Below, piece by piece: positions 35,659 to 48,180 of a DNA stretch of 64,000 nt. Both the position numbers and the translations under genes were made by a program. Source of the DNA: Antedon mediterranea. Taxonomy: Eukaryota; Echinodermata; Crinoidea; Comatulida; Antedonidae. The notes beneath the pieces are model-generated. The model was not told where the DNA came from. It worked only from the letters and a program-made list of their open reading frames with translations, and did no database searches. How positions within the stretch are numbered: position 1 is the first letter of the stretch; every line of letters begins with the position of its first letter. The stretch is taken from assembly GCF_964355755.1 (NCBI RefSeq), contig NC_092674.1, positions 10,175,001 through 10,239,000 on the forward strand. The letters run 5' to 3'.

Positions 35659-35728
35659 GACACATACAATTTAAAAAACATGTTTAGTTTGTTTTGTAAC
35701 TAAACATGTTTTTTAAATTGTATGTGTC
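35659..35728. repeat. Perfect 31-bp-arm hairpin
   Basis: Arm 35659-35689 and arm 35698-35728 are exact reverse complements, separated by the 8-nt loop TGTTTTGT. The arms start GACACATACAATTT. It opens the 424-bp block present in duplication copy A but missing from copy B at the equivalent site (about 39117). It could be a foldback terminus or a hairpin RNA precursor. Confidence 0.85.
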
Positions 35729-36862
35729 TTGTTTTGTATATCATTTTTTTAATTTGTATAATGGAATGTGTGGTTTGTGAATCAAAGAAATCCATGTATC
35801 TCCGGGACTGGTCATTGAGTGTGAAACTAAGTTCACAATCATATAGGATTTTAAAAAGGAAATTATCATATATTAATGTCATATTACGATGTTTTGGAAA
35901 CATAGACCTACTATTGTTAGTGTGTTCAAATCATTAAGACCGTTTCCATATTCTAAACATCCACTTCTCCATATTAGGTCATTTTCGAATCTTAGTAATT
36001 CATTGAGTAACATCATTGGCTAATAGGCCCAAAAGGTCAAAAAGATAGAAACTTAGTCTCTTCGGGGACATCAAACGTTTACAAAGTGGATGAAACACAG
36101 TTATCAACTTTGTTATCAATAATTACATTAGTCAGAAAACTATTTTGACATGCTTGAAACTCCAATAATGATCAATTTAGCCAACAGAATTATGTGATTC
36201 TGTGTTCATTTATTCATTTGTTAAAAACCAATTTTATTTCAATAACAATAAACAAGAAAAGATTACAAGCAATACACAAGATATTAAGTGAACATCAACG
36301 CGATTCGCAAAAGCTTCAGTGAAATGAACACACAACTTTTCACCATCAGAATAAGATGGAACAGATAGAGAATAGAACAGTTCCCCCTAAACCTAAATAC
36401 CACACTTTTTTTTTTACAATCTCGAAAATTATAAAGAATACCAAATTAAACAAATAATAATAATTTTAACTATGAACTAACAACTATAATCTTTGACAAA
36501 TATTGTAAATTATTTTTAAAAACTGAAAGAACGAAATGAAACCTTAGTATAATACCTTGTTATTATTATTTCTTCTTACTTACTTACTTATAATTTCATA
36601 AGTTGTTTTTGTTAATTACTATTATGTATGTTTTTAAACCACTTGTATGTACTTTTATTTGTTTGCACATCTGTAAAGAATTGTGCCTCTGCTGCAAAAA
36701 AGAGAAAAATATAAATGATTATATATACAGTGTAATAAGGTAAACATGATAACATTTCTTTACCGTATAATAATTGATTTTATTGACAATAGGCCTATAT
36801 TTTATGATTTAGGCCGTATTAAATGTTTTGAAGACTCTAGCGACAATAAGTGTCAGTGAAAG

Positions 36863-36967
36863 ATGGCCGCAGATAGAGCATATTATTCTAACATTGTTTC
36901 CTTCCTAGGTTATACGAACGATTACCTATACGTACAAAGTTCAAAGATTTTTAAATGGCTTTTCTAA
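36863..36967 (+). CDS. Small ORF or candidate first exon MAADRAYYSNIVSFL (copy A)
   Basis: AAGATGGCCGC gives a strong initiation context that also matches the YY1 element. Thirty-four codons follow (MAADRAYYSNIVSFLGYTND..., ending at TAA). A possible donor CTAG|GTTATA sits after codon 15. The paralogous position in copy B preserves the first part. No family recognised and no downstream exon found, so it may be chance. Confidence 0.25.
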   Translation: MAADRAYYSNIVSFLGYTNDYLYVQSSKIFKWLF

Positions 36968-38359
36968 CTAAACACTTTATTTCTCTAACTTTTATATAAT
37001 ATTAAACTTTGTACTGCATTTTTAATAATTTTTCAATTTACAAAAGTGATCTGGTTATTGTGTGCAGTAAGTGCAAAATCTGATTGGCTTTCGCCTATTC
37101 TCAGTCCTGGTTATCAATATATATTACTGATTCGACCAATTTCATTTTGTAACTTGCTCCGTCAATACAACGCCTATCAAAGTTGCTTAAAACAGAAGAC
37201 ACAAAATCAGTTTTGTTTAGTATCCAAAATGATATAACCAAAAAGTCTCTGCATCAAACGTGTTAATTACTTAACTATGCCATATTGCAGGTTATTATTT
37301 TATTCATTTTCTAAATTGCTCTATCTTTCTTGAAACTATTTGAAGAATCACAGTTTTTTTTGGTAACAAACATGGTGTAAACTACAGAGTTTCTGTATCA
37401 AACATGTTAATTTGAAACTAATTTGTCTCTAAGAAAAATGGTATAATATAAATAGCGGGTTAAAGTTTTTAATCAAACATTGTATCTAGTTATGATATTG
37501 TCTAGGCTTATGGTGTGACAGTTCATCTATATAAAGGTATACTCGAACCATCTTAATTATGAGATGAGAAAACCAGCTTTCATTGGGGTAAGGAATTGTG
37601 ATATCGGAAATCATCCCATTTAGATTTCGTGGAGAAACTCAACCAGCCTGAACTGAATCGAGCGTTTGAACTTCTCAATTGCCCGTCCAGGATCAGCTAA
37701 TCACCCCATCCCGTATTGTGTTTATTATATGCTGTGATTTTGAAGAATATTTGAATATACATTAAGAATAAGTTAAGTTACCCATATCAGAGAGAGTAGA
37801 TGATTTGACAGATAAGTAACATGTACTCTTTGTAACGATCACGGCCATGAATTTTATTGTCTTGAAATATATATAATATAATGATTACGACAATTTTCAG
37901 AGATAATCTGTTGATGCATTTACTTAAAGTGTTAATTAAGTTTTCTAGAACTGTGATCATGTAAATATCCTGCGAAGGATGAAATCAAGTTTATCTGCAC
38001 CTGTATTCTGCTTAAAGGATTTTCGTAAAAAAGTTTCAAAAAAAGGTCAAAATAGATTGTGTTGTGTCCTGGTAAAAAAGAAGAAAAATTAAAAATGAAT
38101 TACCTGGACATTTTGTGTTTGTGTTTTTGCTTTATAGCAGTAGCATGTGTCTTCTTAAAACTGCCCATGGTATAACGTTCAAGAAAACGTCTTCTTCTAA
38201 CTTTACCTAATTGTAGCATTACTGTGAATTATGGGATATGGAAAACACAATTTTTACTTAACATCGTTGGTCTCTTGAAAAGAGAACTTCAGGTAGGCCT
38301 ACTTTTAAACTCCTACGAAATCGACTCACCAGACTTTTGGTGAGGATCAGCGCAATTAA

Positions 38360-38525
38360 GTTTTAGTTTAAGTTACGTGTGCTTTTCTGATGTACAGTAT
38401 AACTCTATATAATTTTAATTGTTATGTATGTAGTGTATCAAACGACACATTTCCAATGGCATGTATGTATTTTGTATGTAATTGGACAATAAAAGATTTT
38501 TGAATTTGAATTTTGAATTTTTGAA
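38360..38525 (+). repeat. LINE-like 3' tail inserted in duplication copy B
   Basis: The block is absent from copy A (between 'gcacaat' and 'accagttc' at about 34825). It ends 'gacaataaaagatttttgaa' followed by TTTGAATTTTGAA repeats, the kind of tail left by CR1/L2-like retroposons. Confidence 0.5.
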
Positions 38526-39263
38526 TACCAGCTCATTAAGCTTCGTTTACTTTTTGTGTGCGCATCACCTACATTCAAGCTGATAAAGAAGCATCCATAA
38601 TTGGATACAAAATAAATATACATTAACAAAACTGAAATAAAGTAGGCATAGCCTCCAAGTACTAGCCTATATGATGCAAGAAAATAAACACCAAACCAAA
38701 TAGTAATTGTTATGAAAAGATGCCAAAAAGGAAAGCTCTGCTACAATGATGACATTTGCAAAGATACTGTAAGCCTATATATCTTTTAACCATGTAAATG
38801 TTATTGTATCTGTCTGTCTTTCAATCACTTTTTAAAATATTGTTTTTACCCTATGTTTTAATTAGTTTATCATTGGACCTTTAGTGGCTAAAAAGCAAGT
38901 GATATATTGAAAGCTTATCTTTTTGAATGAAATGTAATATAATTTGATGTCGATTGACGATTAATAAAAGTGGTTGTTTACCAGGATAGAAAAAATGGAA
39001 CCCACTGAAAGGATTACAGAAAAAATGTAACACGAAATATGTGCTGTCAGTTGAGGTTTTTCCATTAATGAAACTATGTTTGTTCGTTTTTTTCTTGGAT
39101 ATGTGTCTGTGGTGAACGTTTACAAAGTAGATGAAACACATTTACCAAATTAGTCAGAAAACTAGGCCTGAATTTTGACATGCACAAAACATCAAAATTA
39201 TGTGACGCTGTGTTCATTCATTCATTTTGTGTAACTAATTTTACTTCAAATTAATTTAACAAA

Positions 39264-39374
39264 AACAAGGCCAACAGCCATAAGTCGCGTGCTAAAACGC
39301 ATAGTGATACCGGACCGACAGACAGACCGACCGACCGACATAGTGAACTATAGAGTCGCGTCCACGCGACTAAA
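39264..39374. repeat. GTCGG-repeat short element
   Basis: 'aaaacaaggccaacagccat', 'aagtcgcgtgctaaaacgca', 'taccggaccgacagacagac', then 'tagagtcgcgt' and 'cacgcgactaaaaa': the family termini with little between them. Confidence 0.6.
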
Positions 39375-39407
39375 AATGACAAGTAATACTAAGTGACTTC
39401 AATAAAA

Positions 39408-39510
39408 AAAAAAACAAGGCCATATACATGGCTGCAGTCGCGTGCGCAAATTTGAGTTAGTGTTTACCGACCGACCGACATAGTAAACTACGCGTTGCAC
39501 GCGACTAAAA
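39408..39510. repeat. GTCGG-repeat short element, second of a close pair
   Basis: 'aacaaggccatatacatggc', 'tgcagtcgcgtgcgcaaatt', 'gtttaccgaccgaccgacat' and 'gttgcacgcgactaaaaaa'. It lies 33 bp from the previous copy. Confidence 0.6.
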
Positions 39511-39748
39511 AAGTGAACATTAACGCGATTCCCATAAAGGCTCAGTGAAATGAACACACAACTTCCCATCATCAGAATAAGATTAAATACAGAATAGAAC
39601 AGTGGTGATAAGGTAAACATTAAATAATTTTTTACGATTACCCGTATGTTAATCATTGATTTTATTGCCAAGAGGCCTATATTTCATGATTTAGGCCGTA
39701 CTAAATATTTCTAAGACCAGCAATAGCGACAATAAGTGTAATTGAAAG

Positions 39749-39829
39749 ATGGCCGCAGATAATAGAGCATATTATTCCAACATTGTTTCCTTCCTAGATT
39801 ATATATACGTACAAAGTTCAAATATTTAA
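39749..39829 (+). CDS. Small ORF, paralogue of the one at 36863 (copy B)
   Basis: Same start context AAAGATGGCCGC; 26 codons (MAADNRAYYSNIVSFLDYIYVQ...) ending at TAA. Relative to copy A there is one inserted codon (AAT) near the start and an in-frame deletion after VSFL. The candidate donor GT of copy A reads AT here. Retention of frame over 22 shared codons is suggestive only. Confidence 0.22.
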   Translation: MAADNRAYYSNIVSFLDYIYVQSSNI

Positions 39830-40730
39830 AAATTGATGTTCTGAATAAATACTTAACTTTTATATATTTAACTTTTGTAGTGTATTTTCAATAATTGATT
39901 TTATTATTATTGTGTGGAGTACAGTAAGTGCAAAATCTGCTTAGCTTTTACATTTTCTCGGTCCTGGTTGTTATCAATATATAAATAACTATGCCATATT
40001 GTTAGGTTGTTCTTTTTTTCAAGCAAATTATTTTCTAACTTGTCAATAATATATCAGTATAAATCAGTTTGTTTAGTATCCAAAATGATGTAAACCAAAG
40101 AGTCTAATTTGTCTCTAAGAAAAATTGTAAAAAATATATAACAATGGTCAAAGTTGTTCATTTTGCTACATTTAAGATTATTGTCCTTTTGTGAAGGAAT
40201 GCTATCATCATAGTTATGCTTTATTTGTTTATTAACCGATATTCATATAAATCAAAGGCAGATTACTGAAAAATAACAATGCTCTGCGTGTATCAGTGGC
40301 TGGATACCAATGGAGATACAAATAAAATTTATTTTTTTTTTTATTTTCAATCTTTCGACAATCAGAAACAACAAAGTTGAACGGGGTTGTCGAGGTAAAA
40401 AGCAAAGGTTTAAACTGTCATCAAAAGATGTGCTGAACCAAACCCACGTCAACAACACATAGGCCTATCAACAAACAAAATTCAATATAAAAAAAATACA
40501 GTGCAAAATTTACATGTAGAAAAAAGCAAAGCAAAATGATAAAGTAGCCAGAGAGAAATTGTAGAGCTTTTGTGTCGAACTAACGCTTATCAGTCCATCA
40601 AATTGTTTATTTTTTATTTTTTTCATGGTATAATCAATGTTTGTGTTTGTTCAATGTTATTTTTTCTATACAGAGCCCTATGTTAGATTTGTGTGTTAAT
40701 TGGAACACATTAGAAATAAGCTGTATCAGC

Positions 40731-40897
40731 TTTAAGCTCTCTACACTATCAAACTGTATGACAAACAAAATTGATGTGCCCATATATGGACATGATGATG
40801 TCATATCCCTACCATATTCGGACATATTATTGCTACCATATTTAGGCACATCACACTTTTTTTGTCAAACTAGTTTGATAGTGTAGACAGAGTTTTA
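40731..40897. mobile_element. MITE, AGCTCTGTCTACAC family, best-preserved copy
   Basis: Left end TTAAGCTCTCTACACTATCA, right end TTTGATAGTGTAGACAGAGT then TTTA. The core repeats 'gtgcccatatatgg' and 'accatatttaggcaca' in inverted order, so the whole 167 bp folds back. It lies within a block present only in duplication copy B. Confidence 0.75.
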
Positions 40898-42030
40898 TGG
40901 ATCATCCTGGCATGTTTCGTGAATGTATATATGGTATGTTGGTTTCGTAGAGCACCGATTATAAAAAAACAACAAACAAATGTATTGTAGGCCTGTTTGT
41001 ATATTTCTTCTAACTAGTAACGGTAATTACCACTGTTGGTATTGTAAATTAATAAATAATAATATTTTAATCAAATTTAAAAATTGTATCTATTTATGAT
41101 TGTAAACTTATTATATGATTGAAATTTACATTTATTGAGACCAGGTATGGTGTGACATCTGTAGACCACATATATTGGGTTATGAGATGAGGAAACCAGC
41201 TTTTGGGGTAGGCCTAAGGAATGAGGATATCGGAAATCACCCCATTTAGATTTCGTGGAGAAACCCGACCGGCCTGAACTGGATCGAGCGTTTGTACTTC
41301 TTAAATTTCCGGTCCAGGATCACCTTATCACCCCACCCTATGTATTATGTTATAATAGGTTATTAAGATCAAAATATTGATTTTGAAAAATATTTTAATT
41401 TACTCTAGAATAAGGTAGACTTCATAGAAATCATAAGTTCGACATATCGGGGAGAGGGAGAGAGAGTCGATATTTGACAGATGTGTACACTTTTCATCGA
41501 TCATGGCGATGTAATCATTGTCTGATTTTCGACAAAAATTGTAATCGCATGGATGTTTATACTAGTTTAAAACATTTTTCAAAGTAAGAATTAAGTTTGA
41601 TTAGATTGTGTTGCATCCTAGTAAGAAAGAAGAATTAACTAGAAATCGTTGCTGTAGTTTTTATTAATCTAAATTATTACTGTATTCCATTTTTCGTTGA
41701 TGTTATGGGAGGAGTGGAGTATTATAATCAATCAATCAATCAATCAATTAATCAATTTCTTTTTATTTGGAAGTATTACTGTATCCATATTAAAAAACAG
41801 AAAAAGAAAACTCGTAAACTCTAATCCTAAATATATAGAATGCTTCTCCATCTACAATACATTTTGGAGTTATGGAGCATATAATAATATATATATAAGA
41901 AAGTATTTCCAAGACCATAACTAATAGAGGGTCTAACTCATTTTTGCTCAAATATATTTTGCTCGATATATTCTTAAACTGCTTCTATAAAGTTTAAGAA
42001 AAACATTTATCTTTTAACTTGACCTTAGCA

Positions 42031-45000
42031 TTTGACTGAAGAGGTTACCCAGTATAAATATATATTTCAATTCAATTCAATTACTAGATACAGTACTGTA
42101 CTATCATTTTCACCATCCATTTTAAAGAGTATACCCCAAGTGGCACGCAGAGGCATAGGCCTACTCGTAAAAAAAGGCTGTGAATTATGGGATAGGGAAA
42201 ACACCATTTTTATTTAACAGCCACAAAATATAACCACTTCAATTCTGACTAACTAAAAACCTAATCGAAATAACCACAAAAACATTTTTCATGCAAGTGA
42301 CTTATTTCATACACTTGACTCCTATTTCCTGCATCCACCCATGACCGCATGGATGGTGAGATTAGTTTAAGATTCATAGCGTCCTGGTCCGCGGCGAAAT
42401 CAGTTCCTCTGGATCCTAAACATTGGAACTAGAACTATTAAGACGGCTGCCGTTGCAATTGCGAAAGATACGTATTGTGATTAGAAAAAAAAATGTGTTA
42501 ACCATTATACATAAAAATACAAACAATAATTTGCAACGATCAAAGCAAATCCTTAGATCTAAAGGGTTTTAAATATTGTTTTTACATTTTTTTTAAACAA
42601 TATTAATTTTACCGATATGGATGGTACAATGGAATATAATGTTCTAGGCATAGGGGTTTGTAAATGAGTCTATATACCCGTAACCCAATCGTAAACTATT
42701 TTCCTCATAACGCGTCATAATTGGTAATAATATGCATAAACTAAACAATGTTATTTTAATGTCACATAGTTTTTCACTTGCATTAAAAAAAAAGTATTTA
42801 CCTACAAAAACTGAATTAAAAGTTTAAAAAAGTCAAATTATCTTTTAATACTGTAATTCATTAGGCCTATGTCTTTTTATATAAATGATATAATTCGTTA
42901 TTTTCCATATTATTATTAAAACAGCAAAGCGGCCTATTACAGTATATCATATATTCAAATCTGATTTTATTAACAATAATTAATAATGTTTTTTGGAGAC
43001 AATACAGGAAGCTACAATTTGGATATCAAAATATCTGTAGGCCTAGGCCTAGATAAAGTTTTTTGTTTTTTTTTGTATTTTTGTTTGTTGATAAAGTAAA
43101 TATGTTATAGTTACTGTATGTTCGATGTTTGTTTAATTTATCGAAATTTGAGACTTATAGTGAGTTTGTTGTTGTTGTTTTTGTTGCTGTAGTTTCCCTC
43201 TCCGTGAGACAGTCAAAAAGTTTGAACTTGATTGAACTTTGACCTAAAATTTGTGTTACTGTATCTCTCTCAAATATAACCTAATATACAAAATTAAATG
43301 ACCATTTCATCGTAGGCGTGTATGCTAATAGTAACAGTTTTAGAAATGTATTCCAAAATATAAATACTGTAATAATATGTAAAAATGCTACAGTACATAT
43401 TAAAAAAAATAATAAGTTAATGTGTTTAGTTTTTTAGAACCTATTTTTTTTAAACATTAGGCCTACAGTATTATAATCAAATCAAAGTAGCTTCTATACA
43501 TTATTTCAATGATAGTTTAGATAAAAATGTTTCTGTAAGTAAATATAGATTATTAGAAAAATAATATAAACATGGAGATAGTGACAGTTATATTAATTTT
43601 AAAATGGTATAACTTCGGTTAGTACAGTATTGAGATGTAGTTCATTGTAAACCAGTATTAACTTACGTGTCAAAACAGTTTCGTGAAGCTGTCAGTTGTT
43701 GTGTGTTGTTACGATTCAGATTGGACTCCTTTCTACTTATTCATTTTAAAAGATATCTTGAGATTTAATTTTTTAAATTACTAATTGGTATTTTCTTAAG
43801 GCCTATATTTAGTATTGCTTATCGCTGTGTATTTTTTTTTAGTCTGTGAGTTGGGTAACCACATCTTATATTACTTCGCTTAAATTGTATCCTCTTATTT
43901 AAACATTGGTCAAATTATTCCATTTCAAACAAATTTCACTATTATTATCTTCTTAAATAATTATTATTCTTGTTTTTATTATTAACTTTGTCATTAAGTT
44001 AAGGATCTCTTCTTTCAAGCTTTACTTGCTTATTATCCATTTTTCATAACTAACGAGATTGCAATTTTTAAAATTTCAATTTCTTAAATCAAAATTAGAT
44101 TCTATGTTTCAAAGACGACGTTATGTTTAAATCCCGACATGAAAGTAGGCCTAACTAAAATAACAAATCAATAAATCAAGCAAGCCAGTTTCTAATTCAC
44201 TGTATAAACAATGTTACCGGTATTGTGCTCCTAATTCAGTGATTACTGTAACCACTGTTGTAGGCCTATGACACCCCATCACTAATTCATAGGCCTACTA
44301 TGTGCCTAATTACCGAAAGTGAATACTCACCGGGGGATGCGAATCTCTTTCATTTCTTTGTTTATATACATGCCTAAAGCTTGGTTGCCACTTGGACGCA
44401 ACGCAATTAATAACGTACTACGCAAGGAAGGGACGAAGTAGACGCAACGCAAATTAAACACAATGCAAAGAAAAACAAATCCCACTAAAATAGGATTTAT
44501 TTCCCATTTAGTAAGGAGATTTTAAAACCTTACTCGGATAGGACTATAAACCGTAGGTCCAGTGTACGCATCTAGCTCGTGTGAACTTTAAGGAACCTAG
44601 TACGTTACCCCCGGTGTATTAGTACATCACAGCCACTGATCACCAACTGGGCCCTCTGGGAGACCAGTCTTTGACTGAAGAGGTTACCCAGTATAAATAT
44701 ATATTTCAATTCAATTCATTTACTAGATACAGTACTGTACTATCATTTTCACCATCCATTTTAAAGAGTATACCCCAAGTGGCACGCAGGCATAGGCCTA
44801 CTCGTAAAAAAAGGCTATGAATTATGGGATAGGGAAAACACCGTTTTTATTTAACAGCCACAAAATATAACCACTTCAATTCTGACTAAAAACCTAATCG
44901 AAATAACCACAAAAACATTTTTCATGCAAGTGACTTATTTCATGCATTTGACTCCTATTTCCTGCATCCACCCATGACCGCATGGATGGTGAGATTAGTT

Positions 45001-45720
45001 TAAGATTCATAGCGTCCTGGTCCGTGGCGAAATCAGTTCCTCTGGATCCTAAACATTGGAACTGGAACTATTAAGACGGCTGCCGTTGCAATTGCGAAAG
45101 ATACGTATTGTGATTAGAAAAATAAAAACTCTTCTAAAATGTGTCAACCATTATACATGAAAATACAAACAATAATTTGCAACGATCAAAGCAAATCCTT
45201 AGATCTATGGGGTTTTAAATATTTTTTAAAATTTTTTTAAACAATATCAATATTACCGATATGGGATGGTATAATGGAATAAATGTTCTAGGCATGGGGT
45301 TTTTTAAATGAGTCTATATACCCGTAACCCAATCGTAAACCACTTTCCTCATAACGCGTCATAATTGGTAATAATATGCATAAACTAAACAATGTTATTT
45401 TAAAGTCACATATAGTTTTTCACTTGGATTTAAAAAAAATTATTTACCTACAAAAACTGAATTAAAAGCAAAGCAAGTTAAGGATCTCTTCTTTAAAGCT
45501 TTACTTGCTTATTATCCATTTTTCATAACTAACAAGATTGCAATTTTTTAAATTTCAATTTCTTAAATCAAAATTAGATTATATGTTTCAAAGACGACGT
45601 TATTTTTAAATCCCGACATGAAAGTAGGCCTAACTAAAATAACAAATCAATAAATCAAGCCAGGCTATTGTTTCTAATTCACTGTATAAACAATGTTACA
45701 GGTATTGTGTTCCTAATTAT
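42031..45720. repeat. Second tandem duplication, copy 1 42031-44238 and copy 2 44669-45720
   Basis: 'tttgactgaagaggttaccc' starts both copies. The match runs 42031-42840 with 44669-45475, then jumps: 43990-44238 matches 45471-45720 ('gttaaggatctcttctt' onward). Copy 2 thus lacks about 1.15 kb present in copy 1. Copies differ by scattered substitutions and 3-8-bp indels. Confidence 0.8.
44376..44650. repeat. MITE terminus and diverged SINE fragment
   Basis: 'aaagcttggttgccacttgg' (44376) matches the AGCTTGGTTCTCACTAG terminus. About 44515-44620 is a diverged plus-strand copy of the SINE body ('ggataggactataaaccgta', 'aggaacctagtacgttaccc'). Its end abuts the start of duplication copy 2. Confidence 0.5.
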
Positions 45721-47785
45721 ATTAGTGTGGTTATTTATTTTGATAACGATTAACAATTAAAACTTAAATATAGAATCAAACACGTCATAGATTAAAATGA
45801 TTCATAAATTGTATGTGGGTTTCAGACGGATATTCAACGAAAAAGAGTATGTCTAACTAAATGTCCAAAATAGTATCGTTATTCATACTGAGAACGCCCT
45901 ACTTTAAACTTAAATCGTGAATTAAACGCTAGACTACACATTTTGGTATGGGCAGGGGGCCTTTTTAGTCACCGCTGAACCAAATCTAATTTATTCCAGG
46001 AATCTTACCAAACAAATGGTTTCTAAAGGTGTATTTTATTTGTAACGTAAAACATTTCAATCATTTTAAATTGAAATGATTAGACATGGATGTATTGTGG
46101 TATTTCATTTATGACAAATCAGACTTCAACTTAATTTAGTAGACATGGTTAGTTTATGCGTGTCAATTGAATAATGACAAATATATCAATAAATGTCATA
46201 AATAAAAACAGTTATCGAAAATAATAATAAGCATGAATATTGATTTTATATATTTATTACATGTTTTCCACGGAGTTCATAAATTAAAAGTTTATTTTAT
46301 TCTCATCTTTATTTTTGTTCGTTGGGGGCGCTAAAACAAATTGAACACATATTGTTATCGTAGAGTGCGCAAATAAAATTGAAGAAAAGTTTTTTTCCGT
46401 AGAGGGCGTTAACAAAGTCTCACGACGTTTCCCTTTGCCTTTTGTGTGCAAACCTAGCGACTCTTTTGACGCAATAGCATAAACTAAATTTGTTTTAATG
46501 TCAGTATGCCTATAGTTGCAATCTTATTTTTTAAATCCTTGATCAGACATTCTTGACCAGAATGGCTAGATTTTATGTGGTCGCTTGCATGTGTGTGTGT
46601 GTGTGTTTGTTTCTTTATACTCAAAAAGTTATTAACCGATTTTAAAAGATGGTTTCATAAAAATGAGTGACATGTCTCTTTATTCAAAACCTATTCTATG
46701 TAGATATAGGCTATAGCTATTTGTATAAGTTTTTAAAAAATATAGAAATTAAACCAAACATAAATCATACTTATAAGAGGTCAGAAAAAAACCACTTCAT
46801 CTTCATTTGAATTAAATTGAATTGTCAAAATTCTTTATACTTTTTTTAAAAATAGTATACATTTTATTATAATACTATGCTACAACCTTAAATTGCTAGA
46901 AAGGTAAAATGTGAAGCATGATGTTCTGAATAACAAATGCATATTAATAGAGGCTACTAGGGAACCTAATACCCTTTGTATGTTATTGGTGTTTATCTAA
47001 ATTGGTTTATAAAATTGGTATTGTTCTCAAAAAGGTGTAAAGGCGTTTTCAGAACTTAAATAACAATGTATTGTTTTGTAGAAATGAGCATGCATACATT
47101 GCAACAAAAACGATGCCTTTGATAATGGACTGGTACATTATTGAGTGGGGGTTGATAAGATTTGATATTATTATATATTTATTATTATTTATTAATTGAT
47201 TTAAAATTGTTTTGTTGCAACACACTATAATGTAGTTGTGATATTAGAACGACCTCAACTACAAATGTACATACAGTAATTTTATGTTCATATTTAACAA
47301 ACAAGTCCTCGTGTCAAAAATAAATACCGACATTATTGATTGCATCACCATCCTATATACAAATTGCTAACTTTTTCGATTTGGGAAATTCCTGTTTGGC
47401 TAAAACACACCGAACAATTAAACATCGATATTTTGTTGTAGAAATGCGACCGTCGGCCCTACGTCTGTATCTAAATCCTTTATGATAACTGAATGTGAGT
47501 AGTGTTTATGTTTTGTAGTGAAGGTTCATGTTTATATATTAGTAGCCTATGTTAAGTGTTTCGTGTTCAACCCTCATCATCACACAATATTAATGTTGTA
47601 AATAGGTATATAGGGCTCATTAGCCCCTGTTGGCACACCCGCTTTCAGCTGGGGGAAATCACTTAGGACACTTTTTCATGAAACGAACATGGAAAAATGA
47701 TAAATAACTCATATCAAATGATATTTGATCAAAGTGATTGAGTTGGAACTATAGGCTTAAGAAGTTTGTTACATTACATGGTACA
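45721..47785. other. Intergenic, no supported gene
   Basis: AT-rich with one GT microsatellite at about 46591-46606. I see no coding signal, RNA gene or clear transposon. Confidence 0.45.
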
Positions 47786-47787
47786 TT

Positions 47788-48180
47788 CATTCATTTTTTT
47801 CATTTATCTTTTTATTTCGGAATATCATGGTGACATAATATTTTATCCATAGCAAAAGAGAGAAAAAAAATCTTAATCTAACAGCTCATAGAACAAAAAC
47901 AAAGATATGTAAATATATAAAGTCAATGCAACAAAGCATTCCATTGTATGTGCATTCTTGACACATTAAGAACGTGGCGATTAATGGCCATGATCAAGGA
48001 ATTACTACTTGCGTTCACACGATTTTTAAAACTAAAAACAGATTTTCTAATGAACTCATTAAAGGATGGGACGTCATTTAAGACAAACATCATGATTGCA
48101 CTACAATGTCTAGGCTGCTTCAGCACCAAACGTAAGGCATTGTTATAACATACTTTCAGTGATCTCAGAAACAAAATTAT
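47788..48180 (-). mobile_element. LINE 3' fragment: reverse-transcriptase C terminus and 3' UTR
   Basis: The minus-strand frame 47923-48174 reads LKVCYNNALRLVLKQPRHCS, FVLNDVPSFNEFIRKSVF and RVNASSNSLI, the conserved last block of non-LTR reverse transcriptases of Jockey/CR1/L2 type, and ends at a stop. The 3' UTR follows to about 47788. The 5' part is missing, as expected for a truncated insertion. The first residues suggest no frame breaks within the fragment. Confidence 0.75.

Larger units (their letters stand above)
34712..41650. repeat. Tandem segmental duplication, copy A 34712-38100 and copy B 38265-41650
   Basis: The copies are in direct orientation. Matching landmarks are 'cgttggtctcttgaaaagag' (34727/38263), 'aggcatagcctccaa' (34963/38645), 'gtaacacgaaatatgtgctg' (35580/39028), 'gaaagatggccgcagat' (36859/39745) and 'cccatttagatttcgtggag' (37616/41241). 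Differences are block-wise: about 424 bp only in A (35653-36076), about 165 bp only in B (38360-38525, a LINE-like tail), and roughly 900 bp only in B (40170-41060) including a MITE. Confidence 0.8.

Noticed and set aside
35435-39141. Minus-strand frames sharing DSTYFVLHFF in both duplication copies
   Set aside because: The shared residues follow from nucleotide identity of the duplication; the frames diverge immediately on both sides and have no start or splice support.
47948-48148. Plus-strand open frame over the LINE fragment
   Set aside because: The minus-strand frame matches reverse transcriptase; this is its antisense.
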